From Lysinibacillus fusiformis (GTDB taxonomy: Bacteria > Bacillota > Bacilli > Bacillales_A > Planococcaceae): a stretch of 64,000 nt of DNA. Position 1 is the stretch's first letter; each line of letters begins with the position of its first letter. The stretch lies in contig NZ_CP041696.1 in assembly GCF_007362955.1 (NCBI RefSeq), positions 2,728,001 through 2,792,000 on the forward strand. The letters are read 5' to 3'. Positions 10,601 to 16,242 of the stretch are shown in pieces. Below the pieces are notes generated by a model. That model was given only the letters and a program-made list of their open reading frames with translations. It was not told where the DNA came from and did no database searches. The position numbers were made by a program, and so were the translations under genes.

Positions 10601-11596
10601 TTTTATATGAAAAGTTGTTGCTTTTACATTATTAACAGTTAAAGGGTTACTTTCTGAAAGATATGTAATTTCTTTTGCGGCAATATTATTTACTGTTTTT
10701 ATAGATGCAGGTAAAGTTAAAGCATTCATCGAAGCATTTTGACCATCAAAACTAGTAGTAGTGCTATGAATTGTAAGAGCATCAATAGCTATGATTTCAT
10801 CATTACTAGTTGAAAAAGTGACAGTTGCATTTAGTAAAGCTTCTTTATTTGCTTTATTTGTTAGAAATGCATCTCGTTTTGAAACAGAATATTGTTTTCC
10901 ATTAACTATGATTCCGTTAACCGTGATTTTTTCAATTGCACCTGTAACGTTTTGTGTTGTACTATTCTTCGCATTTTCTGCACGTACAACAAAAGAAGCA
11001 ATTTGTCCACGTGTTACAGGGCTAGTCATATCAAAAGTCGTACTCGTTTTACCTGTTGTAATTTGCGCATCATATAGTGCTGATATGTAATTATGATATT
11101 CATGATTTGCTGGTATATCTGTGAATGGGAGCGTACTTTCCGTATTATGAGTTAGCTCAAATGCACGGGCAATCATTTTTGCCATTTGTCCGCGTGTAAT
11201 GGTTTCTGATTGTTTGAATTTTCCATCTCCATAACCATTAATAACGTTTGATTTTGCAAGAGTTGCAATGTATTTATAAAACTCATCTGATTCATTTACA
11301 TCTGTAAAACCGGGATTTTTTACGTTGTTCGTATCTAATTGCAAAATAGAGGAAATGATCTTTGCTGCTTGACCTCGTGTTACTGGAGTACCAGCTTTAT
11401 AAGTACCGTCTGAGTAGCCTTTAACAATACCCCTTTTAAGTAAATTCGAAATACTTTCATAATGGGGGTTGTTCTTGTCTAAGTCGGTAAAGCCTTGAGC
11501 AGAAGTAGGGGATACGACTGTACTAAAGCTACTTGCTATTAAAGCAGAAGATACCGAAGCCTTTAAAAAACGACTTTTTTTGGTTTTTTTTCGCAT
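1..11596 (-). CDS. Giant SLH-domain surface protein, N-terminal part (runs off left edge)
   Basis: Read from ATG at 11596 behind an AGGAGG site (11608-11603). The frame gave sensible protein wherever I checked it (near 11590, 10200, 9480, 8400, 6900, 5040, 3540 and position 1), so at least about 3,865 residues are present and the C-terminus is missing. The N-terminus is a signal peptide (MRKKTKKSRF, hydrophobic core, SPTSAQG). Three SLH domains follow at about residues 35-85, 95-145 and 155-205, with typical motifs (GYSDGTYK, TPVTRGQ, INGYGDGKFK, ITRGQMAK, SPVTRGQ). SLH domains bind pyruvylated secondary cell-wall polymer, so the protein should be displayed on the surface. Then come a beta-rich region, an Asp/Asn/Gly/Pro repeat stalk (about residues 465-720), another beta-rich region and, from about residue 1,350, a long array of related modules. 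It is divergent from flaG-fliD and has a SigD-like promoter. I recognise no enzymatic domain; adhesin or S-layer-associated fibre is inference. Confidence 0.9.
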   Translation of the reverse strand, partial: MRKKTKKSRFLKASVSSALIASSFSTVVSPTSAQGFTDLDKNNPHYESISNLLKRGIVKGYSDGTYKAGTPVTRGQAAKIISSILQLDTNNVKNPGFTDVNESDEFYKYIATLAKSNVINGYGDGKFKQSETITRGQMAKMIARAFELTHNTESTLPFTDIPANHEYHNYISALYDAQITTGKTSTTFDMTSPVTRGQIASFVVRAENAKNSTTQNVTGAIEKITVNGIIVNGKQYSVSKRDAFLTNKANKEALLNATVTFSTSNDEIIAIDALTIHSTTTSFDGQNASMNALTLPASIKTVNNIAAKEITYLSESNPLTVNNVKATTFHIKDQSKNVASLKPVVNKTNKANITFNNSIIDSFHAEANEVTISKTASSISSMHVQHAKNLTLNGDYKRVYVSSDAVITGTAKIEVLYINGDGTNSLVVSNSITVSTVNINNVIYTWEDAVKTFNIQYGLTPPSESDRDNSSTSPGNGGGGDNGSTPPGNGGGDNNNGSTPPGNGGGDNNNGSTPPGDGDGDNNNGSTPPGDGDGDNNNGSTPPGNGGGDNNNGSTPPGDGDGDNNNGSTPPGDGDGDNNNGSTPGDGDGDNNNGSTPGDGDGDNNNGSTPGDGDDDNNNGSTPGDGDGDNNNGSTPGDGDGDNNNGSTPGDGDDDNNSGSTPGDGDGDNNNGSTPPGDGDGDNNNGSTPPGDGDGDNNNGSTPPGDGDGDNNNGSTPGDGGETIVATTVSIKDDKIIVGTTSQDGATIEYTLADSQLTQFLSVYATEISHLEFEVAGNTVTKIKSMAIEQATFDGQTLVGLTTNIDELIISGGVLTVTNVSNVTNLIVKATSLEAVTIDGINVTNMELSGNISSIANVTTDKLSVFTTAESLVFTNTTASINAQGNFTTISGASGSNLTIASTQNNVLVSDVTSSEVNIVEPYSIFGHLLQGQRFATLDVRSFLASNDLGRTSMTVTFADGDYAGQVLTVERKDTKVDVQGKPFSSITIKNNGIDVTAATSLTNLSIADNVSLLTLNANVSTLDVTLKHPLSINSTSAKTIGLLNITAPAIGIDGWLDFINVTASTVNLNAVSIPNDHVIFKKQEQNSGNNESFSSAIVQDRFGYYTITADIPTNNQLMYVTLDSTKDINSYKNATTIPSDAVLHSANKPFILYADMKTIVAYSVNGTSVEGYSLIDTSNISNISLSGRDLATNTFTYKTRYRDLDTPSNTLKHFLLFKNGELAYQSFNVNNSWTKNDGLNSYVFTIPGISLSGSRQIYVTNELVSSSFQITTNPTDFIKALKKVAELSVANGRNDPEMIKPLLKLVISTSNVTFDSFFLSKYIEALNANPNGYTTIESLESLVNQINADNAYDTEATMTATQLLLPGAITNSFTYSKQNVISNSITDDGKLLFTALAAGSTTVRVTDSNGLATLVSVTVDSSKKITTQTILAKEATPGELLDGADSFRFFTANDNKTYIIPTQLTPAFALIKTADADTNPIGKKVNGITVSLSGTHYDISDVFTITPTEITFNDLGLSSVTEISSKNLGALTSDNSIILYPRVAGSELILLGNGPYVTAVNINATNESLTYKIAKSANTLSIATDLNIDSSHTVTKHPTNGGFHLVDNGTGLQIFANSVATGSYVIADASEKKAIFNVTVSNSTGKLLVADLKVLKSSLTDPTVGGDTSNSSATISDISGQSVRANGLDIYAVKTGSSIITLSNGKQYEVVVSQANNQYTLANFEEVSNFQLSPSDVHMTTITSATSSNAADKIQVIGGQLVAILAANGTSEITLSSNTEPTERTVIYVTKNGGSYEFDLATDVARAEVQASALGLTSISDVVGAISPAARAIVDNGKLYIYGFQEGNRTFRVSDGTKRSVINVTITRSNNRYVANVAPVTHIIPETVGANATINSAAAHLQGQTIYATGIGMTDGQATIEVPLASNDAYYTINLTQNAITGLYSFDTASTTTYKKTFNKTALGLDTLVSATSSDPNVKATLNGNQISISVPVNTEARIQVNGTSGASTTATTYIYVKRDGSTFTAEIEDTNTTLNLADYGLSNSSSTSWTTENVIRAKTTGTNVQFFALATGTTAYEVADINDKKLLVNITSAVDSGSPTPDLRQLTVDAVQKVNTLDGTIIEGDAVRLSADKKTVYAVKNNAIAKVRLSDGTIIAYEVTSTNGQFVMTETILTAATTITAADLGLTGNISALGHNAAIINKTEYADTISIYGVTEGKTSLLITDENSKSVTVNVDVANDLTVTTTTPIVTEATGTPTLIHQEDASKIRIDGTKVYALKEGTVQFLNGNSVQQVIVSKSNGQFTISAPVEISTAVYSAADLGFNSTTATTIETGYDTNIAYVSKMDDKIIAYSKLTGSTTGSTEFTVKATDSNLRTVVKLVDKGAALLEHKIARQDETFNNATNINVQNTAITRFDNAKTQLYYFTEGFTYATVDGDLQRIEVTRDTDGYLTATIVPLTIAGTGAVSTIPNVTDSSIVRIDGLTNTIYAVGIGETKVRDGQNIVVVKVTEATNGKLQISSTPTTSKVIATTDAGLDQFTNATIVGGNTNAIALVREADNLTIYSNGATVAQTVSVLVTNGSDKAIVNVELDETGVVISAEVAKTEIENVAFSTAAVEQVQTEKARGVWDGHKITIYTLAAGNTSLAFTNGLVNVTTKTEPTNKLQPSASILTHTIGSEIEVITSSSMLKTFGASNDSFYPIGEGTALVNTATDVYIVNVTKTDDQYKLTVSDAKPFVSLDLTGSHTVAATTLNGVETVVDTADNELIIYATGTSGVSDITITNGSDATVYHTTVTNGKPSALEAAKIELIGDFADASMLSGNTVRLNNNDVFLLATGTSALKAKNDRLVNVDVVRGSNGYFTATPSFVQANLTEAPTTLSTTNLELNNTTLYALNGAADETFLTANYRVTAKTTVENNKYALAVDERKMVTINYADYGLSATITTKSNTLSTIAAAEVRDNKLIIFAGTGVGTTTLTVMDDTNKELAFTVTRSEDGLFTVTPQAAIESLKFADIDLDTATHAITASDFDKTMIDVTATASGLNMTAKKAGTTSLALTQNGVIVGLVNIKVETVSGNLVITSTPVMFNLTATNALHSTSTTSTRPAANGSMYYPTAIGNTLYETSATTASMIRVTKNAELGLYSVTQTNHTLATLSAADLGLTEISTASSASAIVNTLVNVDKSTLYIYGLNDGITDITISDGTHFSTVVANNGANLTTAIAKQAIAEKISTSWSVSQFAEVRDHVIYALESGKTVLETTIGTDATAYKAFMNVTITRNPNRTFAINYDIVDAEFTESVEVIAGTSIKAAGSKIYAQQPGISTIKVGDTIRTVAVSLAADGLYNIEVSEPVQQKIFTASELGVDSINSYTINSITGTGVVTAQILNNELIIYAKNSGQAEITINDTKTIIHMLVTDATGGFVMTPTIAKTTVTGATSITIVEGDSTIFRFNAPDVYALKEGKIVANIDGQLYNLIATKTNNVLQTTAQRIEYAVTSSTIKIPPASTVVTAEGNMLVAIGIGTEDILIDNKTYRITVTVDGTMQKDLIESTVVDVSQALSTITAVDSTLTNATFTGTNVSFEPHTVGTEIVTVKNNNETIQIAIEVTKDTNSTWSVTSQMVKQTLNTANFGFYPTDVTTANDSVFTSHQGVIKVSNGNVTVFPGTIGTEHVIIKGNEGKQALYVLQVNDDLSYPFKPLTQTIEFDVFKFAPTILSKSGSATATVGTTGLDVVFYDTAESIFIVQGEKATYKTLLVKADLVGNSFVPASPILHDALVVDGEVSNIKGNLRTVSQNGKTIIYADQNSISTASYTVNDEIYNVTVGADYVLTSELVTEATSYSSATHIQGTDVVTLSTGKWTANAEGT
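9436..10205 (-). repeat. 39/42-bp tandem repeat encoding an Asp/Asn/Gly/Pro stalk
   Basis: About 19 consecutive copies encode PPGDGDGDNNNGST (42 bp) or the same unit lacking one Pro (39 bp). The 39-bp units form a central block (about 9605-9880) flanked on both sides by 42-bp units, the pattern left by unequal exchange or slippage. The copies nearest the N-terminus vary (GNGGGDNNNG). DGDGDN resembles Ca-binding DxDxDG loops, so a calcium-stiffened linker is possible but inferred. Because the unit is a multiple of three, other frames stay open too; those are artefacts. Confidence 0.92.
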
Positions 11597-11628
11597 AGAA
11601 AGCCTCCTGAAATATATATTCAAATACT

Positions 11629-11654
11629 ATATCGGTACAAAAGAGTTACATTTA
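11629..11654 (-). promoter_or_regulatory. SigD-type (flagellar sigma) promoter for the giant SLH gene
   Basis: On the minus strand TAAA (11654-11651), a 14-nt spacer and ACCGATAT (11636-11629) match the Bacillus SigD consensus TAAA-N14-16-GCCGATAT at 11 of 12 positions. The site lies 33 bp upstream of the ATG, leaving a short leader that carries the AGGAGG. This suggests co-expression with motility genes. Confidence 0.6.
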
Positions 11655-11783
11655 AATTTTGTATATCTATTTGAAGGGATTCGGGCTTATTGACTGAAAT
11701 TTTAATATAGGTATGGAAGAAGAAACTTTTTTACCGATACTAGTAATATACAAGATATTTAAAGAGTCGAGGAGGTTTAAAGT

Positions 11784-12182
11784 ATGCGTATTAGTACACA
11801 ACCGATAGAAAGCTCAATAAAAGCTCAAGTATCAACACCGATACAAGCAACGATAACCGATACCGGGACTGCAGGAGTAAAAAAAAGAAAAGTACAGGAA
11901 GTAGATGCTGTAAAGACTGAAAGCAAAGTGAAATCAGAGGGTGAAGAAAGTAAAACAGAAATAGAAAAAGTCCAAGAAGCTGTAAGAACATTAAATGATT
12001 TTTTAAAAATTAATAACTATTCATCTAAATTTGTATTACATGAAGGATTAGATGAATATTTTGTGCAGTTAGTTGATCCTCAAACAGAAGAGGTTATTAA
12101 AGAGATTCCACCAAAAAATTTACTTGACTCATTTTATGAAATGCAAAAATTAGCAGGCGTTATTGTAGACGAAAGAATTTAA
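11784..12182 (+). CDS. flaG: Flagellar protein FlaG
   Basis: 132 residues, ATG behind a clear GAGGAGG. The N-terminal half is charged, Lys/Glu-rich and low in complexity. The C-terminal half has the FlaG-family core: LNDFLKINNYSSKF, then a VQLVDPQTEEVIKEIPPK segment and an LDSFYEMQKLAGVIVDE end. FlaG family members are linked to filament length or assembly and usually sit just before fliD, as here (24-bp gap). An ACCGATAC SigD -10-like element lies at 11733-11740, but I see no good -35 for it. Confidence 0.92.
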   Translation: MRISTQPIESSIKAQVSTPIQATITDTGTAGVKKRKVQEVDAVKTESKVKSEGEESKTEIEKVQEAVRTLNDFLKINNYSSKFVLHEGLDEYFVQLVDPQTEEVIKEIPPKNLLDSFYEMQKLAGVIVDERI

Positions 12183-12206
12183 TATAATTATAAGGAGGAT
12201 TTTATT

Positions 12207-13745
12207 ATGGTAATGCGTATTGGCGGTTTAGCTTCTGGTATGGATATTGATAGTATGGTAGAAAAATTAATGCAGGCGGAAAAGGCACCGTTAAACAAAT
12301 TGTTTCAACAAAAACAAAAATATGAATGGCAACGTGATGCATATCGCGATGTAAATAAGAAGTTAAAAGCATTCGATGATTTTTTAAGTGGAAATATGTT
12401 ATATCATAAGGATTTTAATAAAAAAACAATCTCCAGTTCAAATGCAGCGATTAGTGCGATTCCAACAACTGCAACTAACGGTCAATCATTAACAATTGAT
12501 AGTGTGTCACAAATTGCTAAAAGTGGGAATGCTGTTGGCTCTATAGTAAAAGGAACAGAAGGAACGAAAACATTAGGTGAACTCGGTATTGTGGCAGCAG
12601 GAAGTGATGAAGCTGTTACAATGAAGGTTTTGCAAAATGATGGTACGACAAAAGATGTTTCCTTAACATTTAGTAGTAAAGATAAGATTGATGATGTTAT
12701 TTCAAAACTCAAAAAAGATACAGGGTTAAATGCATTTTATGATAAAGCTACAGGACAAATTGCAATTTCCACTGCTGCGACAGGTAAAGGAGATTCTTAT
12801 ACAATTGAAGATACAATTTACGAAAATGGTAACCCAGTAACTTCAACTACTACTGTAAATGCAAGTGTATTTGTAGAAAGTGGCGGGGACTTCTTCGGGA
12901 AATTAGGCTTTAATGATACGCAAGCATTAGTAGCAAATGGCCAAAATGCAAAATTAACTATTAATGGTGCAGAAATTGAGCGTCAATCAAATACATTTGA
13001 TATTGATGGAATGGAAGTAACGCTTAATGCTACGTACATGGGTGATCAGCCAATCACGTTAACTACAAAAACAGATACTGACAATATGATGGACAAAATT
13101 AAACAATTTGTAGAAACGTATAATGGCTTAGTTGAGTCATTCACTGCAATGACGAAAGAAAAACGTTATCGTGACTTCCCTCCTTTAACAGAAGAGCAAA
13201 AGAAGGATATGAAAGAAGACGAAATTAAAGTATGGGAAGAAAAGGCGAAGAGCGGTATACTTCGCAGTGACTCATTAGTAGCAAGTGCATTATCAAAAAT
13301 GCGAACAATTATGTATGAAAAAGGCGGTAGTAGCAACCCATTGATCGACACATTATATGAGATGGGAATTACTACATCTGATAAAACATCTGATAACGGT
13401 AAATTAGTTATCAATGAGAAGAAACTTCGTGAAAAAATTGAGGAAGATCCAGATGCTGTAGTTAGTACATTTAGTAATGCAGCTGATGATAATGGGATAG
13501 TACAAAAACTGCGTAAAAGTATTAACCTTACAAAGATCGACATTGAGAATAAAGCGGGTAGAGCGGATTCAACGAACCAAACTTTTAATATCGGTCGAAA
13601 TTTAGAAAGCCTTGAAGATCGTATCAACTTATGGAAAACGAAGTTATCAAATATTGAACAACGCTATTGGAAGCAATTTGGTGCGATGGAATCAGCGATT
13701 AATAAAGCGAACCAGCAGTCTAGTATTTTTGCTCCAGCTCAATAA
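12207..13745 (+). CDS. fliD: Flagellar filament cap protein FliD (HAP2)
   Basis: 512 residues, ATG 8 nt after AAGGAGG. FliD forms the cap at the filament tip and promotes flagellin polymerisation outside the cell. The N-terminal MRIGGLASGMDID segment and the helical C-terminal region (NIGRNLESLEDRINLW, ending with IEQRYWKQFGAMESAINK) are the conserved coiled-coil ends that contact other filament proteins. The middle is the variable beta-rich part. Length is usual for Bacillales. No cleaved signal peptide is expected because export goes through the flagellar type III system. It is in one operon with flaG, fliT and fliS. Confidence 0.96.
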   Translation: MVMRIGGLASGMDIDSMVEKLMQAEKAPLNKLFQQKQKYEWQRDAYRDVNKKLKAFDDFLSGNMLYHKDFNKKTISSSNAAISAIPTTATNGQSLTIDSVSQIAKSGNAVGSIVKGTEGTKTLGELGIVAAGSDEAVTMKVLQNDGTTKDVSLTFSSKDKIDDVISKLKKDTGLNAFYDKATGQIAISTAATGKGDSYTIEDTIYENGNPVTSTTTVNASVFVESGGDFFGKLGFNDTQALVANGQNAKLTINGAEIERQSNTFDIDGMEVTLNATYMGDQPITLTTKTDTDNMMDKIKQFVETYNGLVESFTAMTKEKRYRDFPPLTEEQKKDMKEDEIKVWEEKAKSGILRSDSLVASALSKMRTIMYEKGGSSNPLIDTLYEMGITTSDKTSDNGKLVINEKKLREKIEEDPDAVVSTFSNAADDNGIVQKLRKSINLTKIDIENKAGRADSTNQTFNIGRNLESLEDRINLWKTKLSNIEQRYWKQFGAMESAINKANQQSSIFAPAQ

Positions 13746-13763
13746 TAAATGGGGTTAATAAAA

Positions 13764-14123
13764 ATGGAAAAAATACAAAAGCTTCTTCAAGTTTCTGCAA
13801 AGCTATATCAACATTTAGCGGAAATCCCAAAAGGTGAAAACCGGGATGAATATATTGAAAAAATTAATGAACAGCTTGATGAGCGTGGTGTCATTATTGA
13901 AATGCTTCGTGAAGAAGACTTTATTGCAAACCCTTTAGATAAATCTCACGCAACATTAATCGATCTAGACAAAGGTATTCACGAACGCTTAAATTTAGTT
14001 ATGGCAGAAATTAAACATGATATGAAGGATTTGCAAAACCAAAAGAAAAATGAACAACAATATATGAATCCGTATTCCAATGTGCGTACTATGGATGGTA
14101 TGTATTACGATAAAAAGAACTAA
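13764..14123 (+). CDS. fliT: FliT-like flagellar chaperone
   Basis: 119 residues from ATG 13764. An upstream in-frame ATG at 13749 has no ribosome site, whereas 13764 follows GGGG and lies 18 bp after the fliD stop, suggesting translational coupling. The product is small, acidic to neutral and almost entirely helical (two amphipathic helices, EYIEKINEQLDERG and HERLNLVMAEIKHDMKDL), as in FliT proteins that bind FliD before export. The family is poorly conserved, so the name rests on fold, size and position between fliD and fliS. Confidence 0.75.
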   Translation: MEKIQKLLQVSAKLYQHLAEIPKGENRDEYIEKINEQLDERGVIIEMLREEDFIANPLDKSHATLIDLDKGIHERLNLVMAEIKHDMKDLQNQKKNEQQYMNPYSNVRTMDGMYYDKKN

Positions 14124-14206
14124 TTTATATTTCCTTATTCGCCTTTGTGAGTAAAATCAATTAAACTAGTAGTAAATAAGTAATCCTTAAAAGGGAGTGT
14201 CTTGTA

Positions 14207-14617
14207 TTGACAGCACAAACATCCGCTTACAATGCGTATAAACAAAATAGTGTAACAACTGCTTCACCTGGGGAATTAACACTCATGCTTTATAATGGTT
14301 GCTTGAAGTTTTTAAATAAAGCTAAAGTAGCTATCCAAGAAAAAAATATACAAGAAAAGAACGTGAATCTTCAGAAATCACAAGCAATAGTTGCCGAATT
14401 AATGTCCACATTAAATATGGATATTGAGATTTCCAAACAAATGCTACCTTTATATGAATATATGAATCATCGTCTTTTGCAAGCTAATATCCAAAATGAT
14501 ATTAGTATAATTGAAGAAGTTGAAGGGTTAGTGACGGAATTCCGCGATACGTGGAAAGAAGTTATACGCATTAATCGACAACAACAATTCGGAAGTGGCA
14601 ATAACGGACAAATTTAA
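14207..14617 (+). CDS. fliS: Flagellin export chaperone FliS
   Basis: 136 residues from a TTG start 8-9 nt after AAGGGAGTG. FliS binds the C-terminus of flagellin in the cytoplasm, prevents premature polymerisation and delivers it to the export gate. Family motifs are visible: AYNAYKQNSV near the N-terminus, SPGELTLMLYNGCLKFLNKA, and the helix containing LYEYMNHRLLQANI. Length is normal. Last gene of the flaG-fliD-fliT-fliS unit, closed by a terminator 9 bp downstream. Confidence 0.96.
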   Translation: MTAQTSAYNAYKQNSVTTASPGELTLMLYNGCLKFLNKAKVAIQEKNIQEKNVNLQKSQAIVAELMSTLNMDIEISKQMLPLYEYMNHRLLQANIQNDISIIEEVEGLVTEFRDTWKEVIRINRQQQFGSGNNGQI

Positions 14618-14625
14618 AAAAAAAA

Positions 14626-14657
14626 GAGACCATCAATTGGTGATGGTCTCTTTTATT
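14626..14657 (+). terminator. Rho-independent terminator after fliS
   Basis: GAGACCATCA / TGATGGTCTC perfect 10-bp stem with a 5-nt loop, followed by TTTTATT and preceded by an A-run. Confidence 0.95.
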
Positions 14658-14869
14658 ATATGAAGAAAGACTTGAACTTAGAACATGTTCATGAAAAAAC
14701 TATATAATTCCTAAAGTCTTTTAAAAGATTAACAGAGGCATAAGCCTATATAGTCATAATTTAGTTCGTAATACGGTAAAATATGTTACTTATTCCCTCT
14801 AGATGTAAATCGTGCATTCATGTCATAATCAAGCTAAATAAATGTTTGGAAAAGTATTGGGGTGGGAAA

Positions 14870-15250
14870 ATGATATTTAAACGTCAAGAAGGTTTTCGAT
14901 TTAAGTTCGAGGAGCCTGTTAAAATGACTTTTGCGATATATGAAGATGGCAGAGTCAATAATTCACAAACTGCGATGGCAGACTTACTTGATGTGAGTCC
15001 AAGAGGTTTAAAGATGTTTACTGAGGTAGATTTAGGGGTGAACCCGCCACCTCTGGATTTACATTTTATGCTTGATACAAGAGAAATACGTGCTTATGGC
15101 GAGGTGATCTGGAGTCGCCCGTTTGCTAGCGGTAAGTATTATGGTGTGTATTTCAATAATCAAGGGCCACTTGAAGATTTTATTGTTGAAGAGTTGAAGT
15201 CTCGCCGTAAAAAAGAAGCTGCTGAGGCAAAAATAAAAAATAATTCGTAA
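14870..15250 (+). CDS. PilZ-domain protein (probable c-di-GMP sensor)
   Basis: 126 residues from ATG 14870 after GGGGTGGG; the longer frame from 14783 lacks a ribosome site. A single PilZ domain fills most of the protein: Arg-rich N-terminal segment (KRQEGFRFKF) and the [DN]xSxxG motif (DVSPRG at about residues 43-48), the two c-di-GMP contact elements. It ends in a basic tail (KSRRKKEAAEAKIKNN). It sits between the fliS terminator and hpf. A role in motility or envelope behaviour is inferred from location; the binding motif itself is clear. Confidence 0.82.
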   Translation: MIFKRQEGFRFKFEEPVKMTFAIYEDGRVNNSQTAMADLLDVSPRGLKMFTEVDLGVNPPPLDLHFMLDTREIRAYGEVIWSRPFASGKYYGVYFNNQGPLEDFIVEELKSRRKKEAAEAKIKNNS

Positions 15251-15339
15251 AATTTTTGTTAAAAAAAGAATTAATTTAGAGGAATTTCACACACTTGTGT
15301 AGAAATAGATAGTATAGCAGTTATAAAGGAGGAGTTTAC

Positions 15340-15891
15340 ATGTTAAACTTTAACATTCGCGGTGAAAATATTGAGGTAACTCCAGCTATTCGAGAGTATG
15401 TTGAGAATAAAGTCGAAAAAGTTGAGCGTTATTTTAACGAAGATATTAATGCCAACGCCAACGTAAATTTAAAGGTTTATAATGACAAGCAAACAAAAGT
15501 GGAAGTGACAATTCCCATGAAAAACTTAACGCTTCGTGCAGAAGAGCGCCATAATGATATGTACGCAGCGGTTGACTTAATTGTTGATAAATTAGAACGT
15601 CAAATTCGTAAACATAAAACAAAGGTAAACCGTAAATTCCGTGAGCGTGAAGGTACAGGTATTTATTTCGCTACTTCACAGGCCACAGTGGATGCAACAA
15701 CTGAGGAAGAAGAATACTCAATTGTTCGTACAAAACAATTTGATTTAAAACCGATGGATCAAGAAGAAGCGGTTTTACAGATGAATATGCTAGGTCATGA
15801 TTTCTATATCTTTACGGATGCAGAATCAAATGGCACAAATATTGTCTACAAACGTAAAGATGGCAAATACGGCTTGATTGAAACAACTTAA
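15340..15891 (+). CDS. hpf: Ribosome hibernation promoting factor, long form (HPF/YvyD)
   Basis: 183 residues, ATG after AAAGGAGGAG. Long HPF has an N-terminal RaiA/S30AE domain (about residues 1-100, MLNFNIRGENIEVT start) that occupies the decoding centre, and a C-terminal dimerisation domain (about 125-183, VRTKQFDLKPMDQEEAVLQM), giving inactive 100S ribosome dimers in stationary phase. Both domains are complete. Order PilZ-hpf-secA-prfB matches the B. subtilis fliT-yvyD-secA-prfB neighbourhood. Confidence 0.96.
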   Translation: MLNFNIRGENIEVTPAIREYVENKVEKVERYFNEDINANANVNLKVYNDKQTKVEVTIPMKNLTLRAEERHNDMYAAVDLIVDKLERQIRKHKTKVNRKFREREGTGIYFATSQATVDATTEEEEYSIVRTKQFDLKPMDQEEAVLQMNMLGHDFYIFTDAESNGTNIVYKRKDGKYGLIETT

Positions 15892-15900
15892 GATACTTAA

Positions 15901-15928
15901 GGCTCTCGCGATTGCGAGGGCTTTTTTT
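15901..15928 (+). terminator. Terminator after hpf
   Basis: GGCTCTCGCGATTGCGAGGGC hairpin followed by seven T residues. Confidence 0.93.
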
Positions 15929-15973
15929 GGTTCTATAATATTTGTTGGGGTAACCATACAATTTAAGATGGAG

Positions 15974-16126
15974 GTGGATGTCCCCGACACTCCTGCCGAA
16001 AAACTGGCTAGTCAAGACCCCGCAGTGTTTGTGTCAACAAATCGAGGAGGCTTGGAGGCAGTCGGCGGAAAGGGAGGGGCAGTCGCCGAAACCTTTGGAG
16101 AAGCTTCACATTGTGCCTCATCCAAC
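15974..16126. repeat. Degenerate copy of the GC-rich GTTGAT-ended repeat
   Basis: The hpf-secA gap carries a GC-rich, non-coding block sharing landmarks with the better copies at 29263 and 37524: an ACTCCTGC-GAAAA segment, AGTCAAGACCCCGCAG, and GAGGAGGCTTGGAGG. The ends read GTGGATG and CATCCAAC. No credible gene is present here although short frames are open. Confidence 0.55.
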
Positions 16127-16242
16127 ACTTGATGTAGAACCTTTTTTATGCGCTTTTCATACGTAATAGAGAGACTGTTTGCATGAAGATGTTAGACAAT
16201 GGTAAAATGAAAGTTGAGACTATATAGGAAGTGAAAAAATTC

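Noticed and set aside
11733..11740. SigD promoter for flaG
   Set aside because: ACCGATAC resembles the -10, but no TAAA lies 14-16 nt upstream, so it was not listed as a promoter.
15878..16166. Frames of 62-84 codons between hpf and secA
   Set aside because: They run through the hpf terminator and the GC-rich repeat; no ribosome site and no plausible protein.
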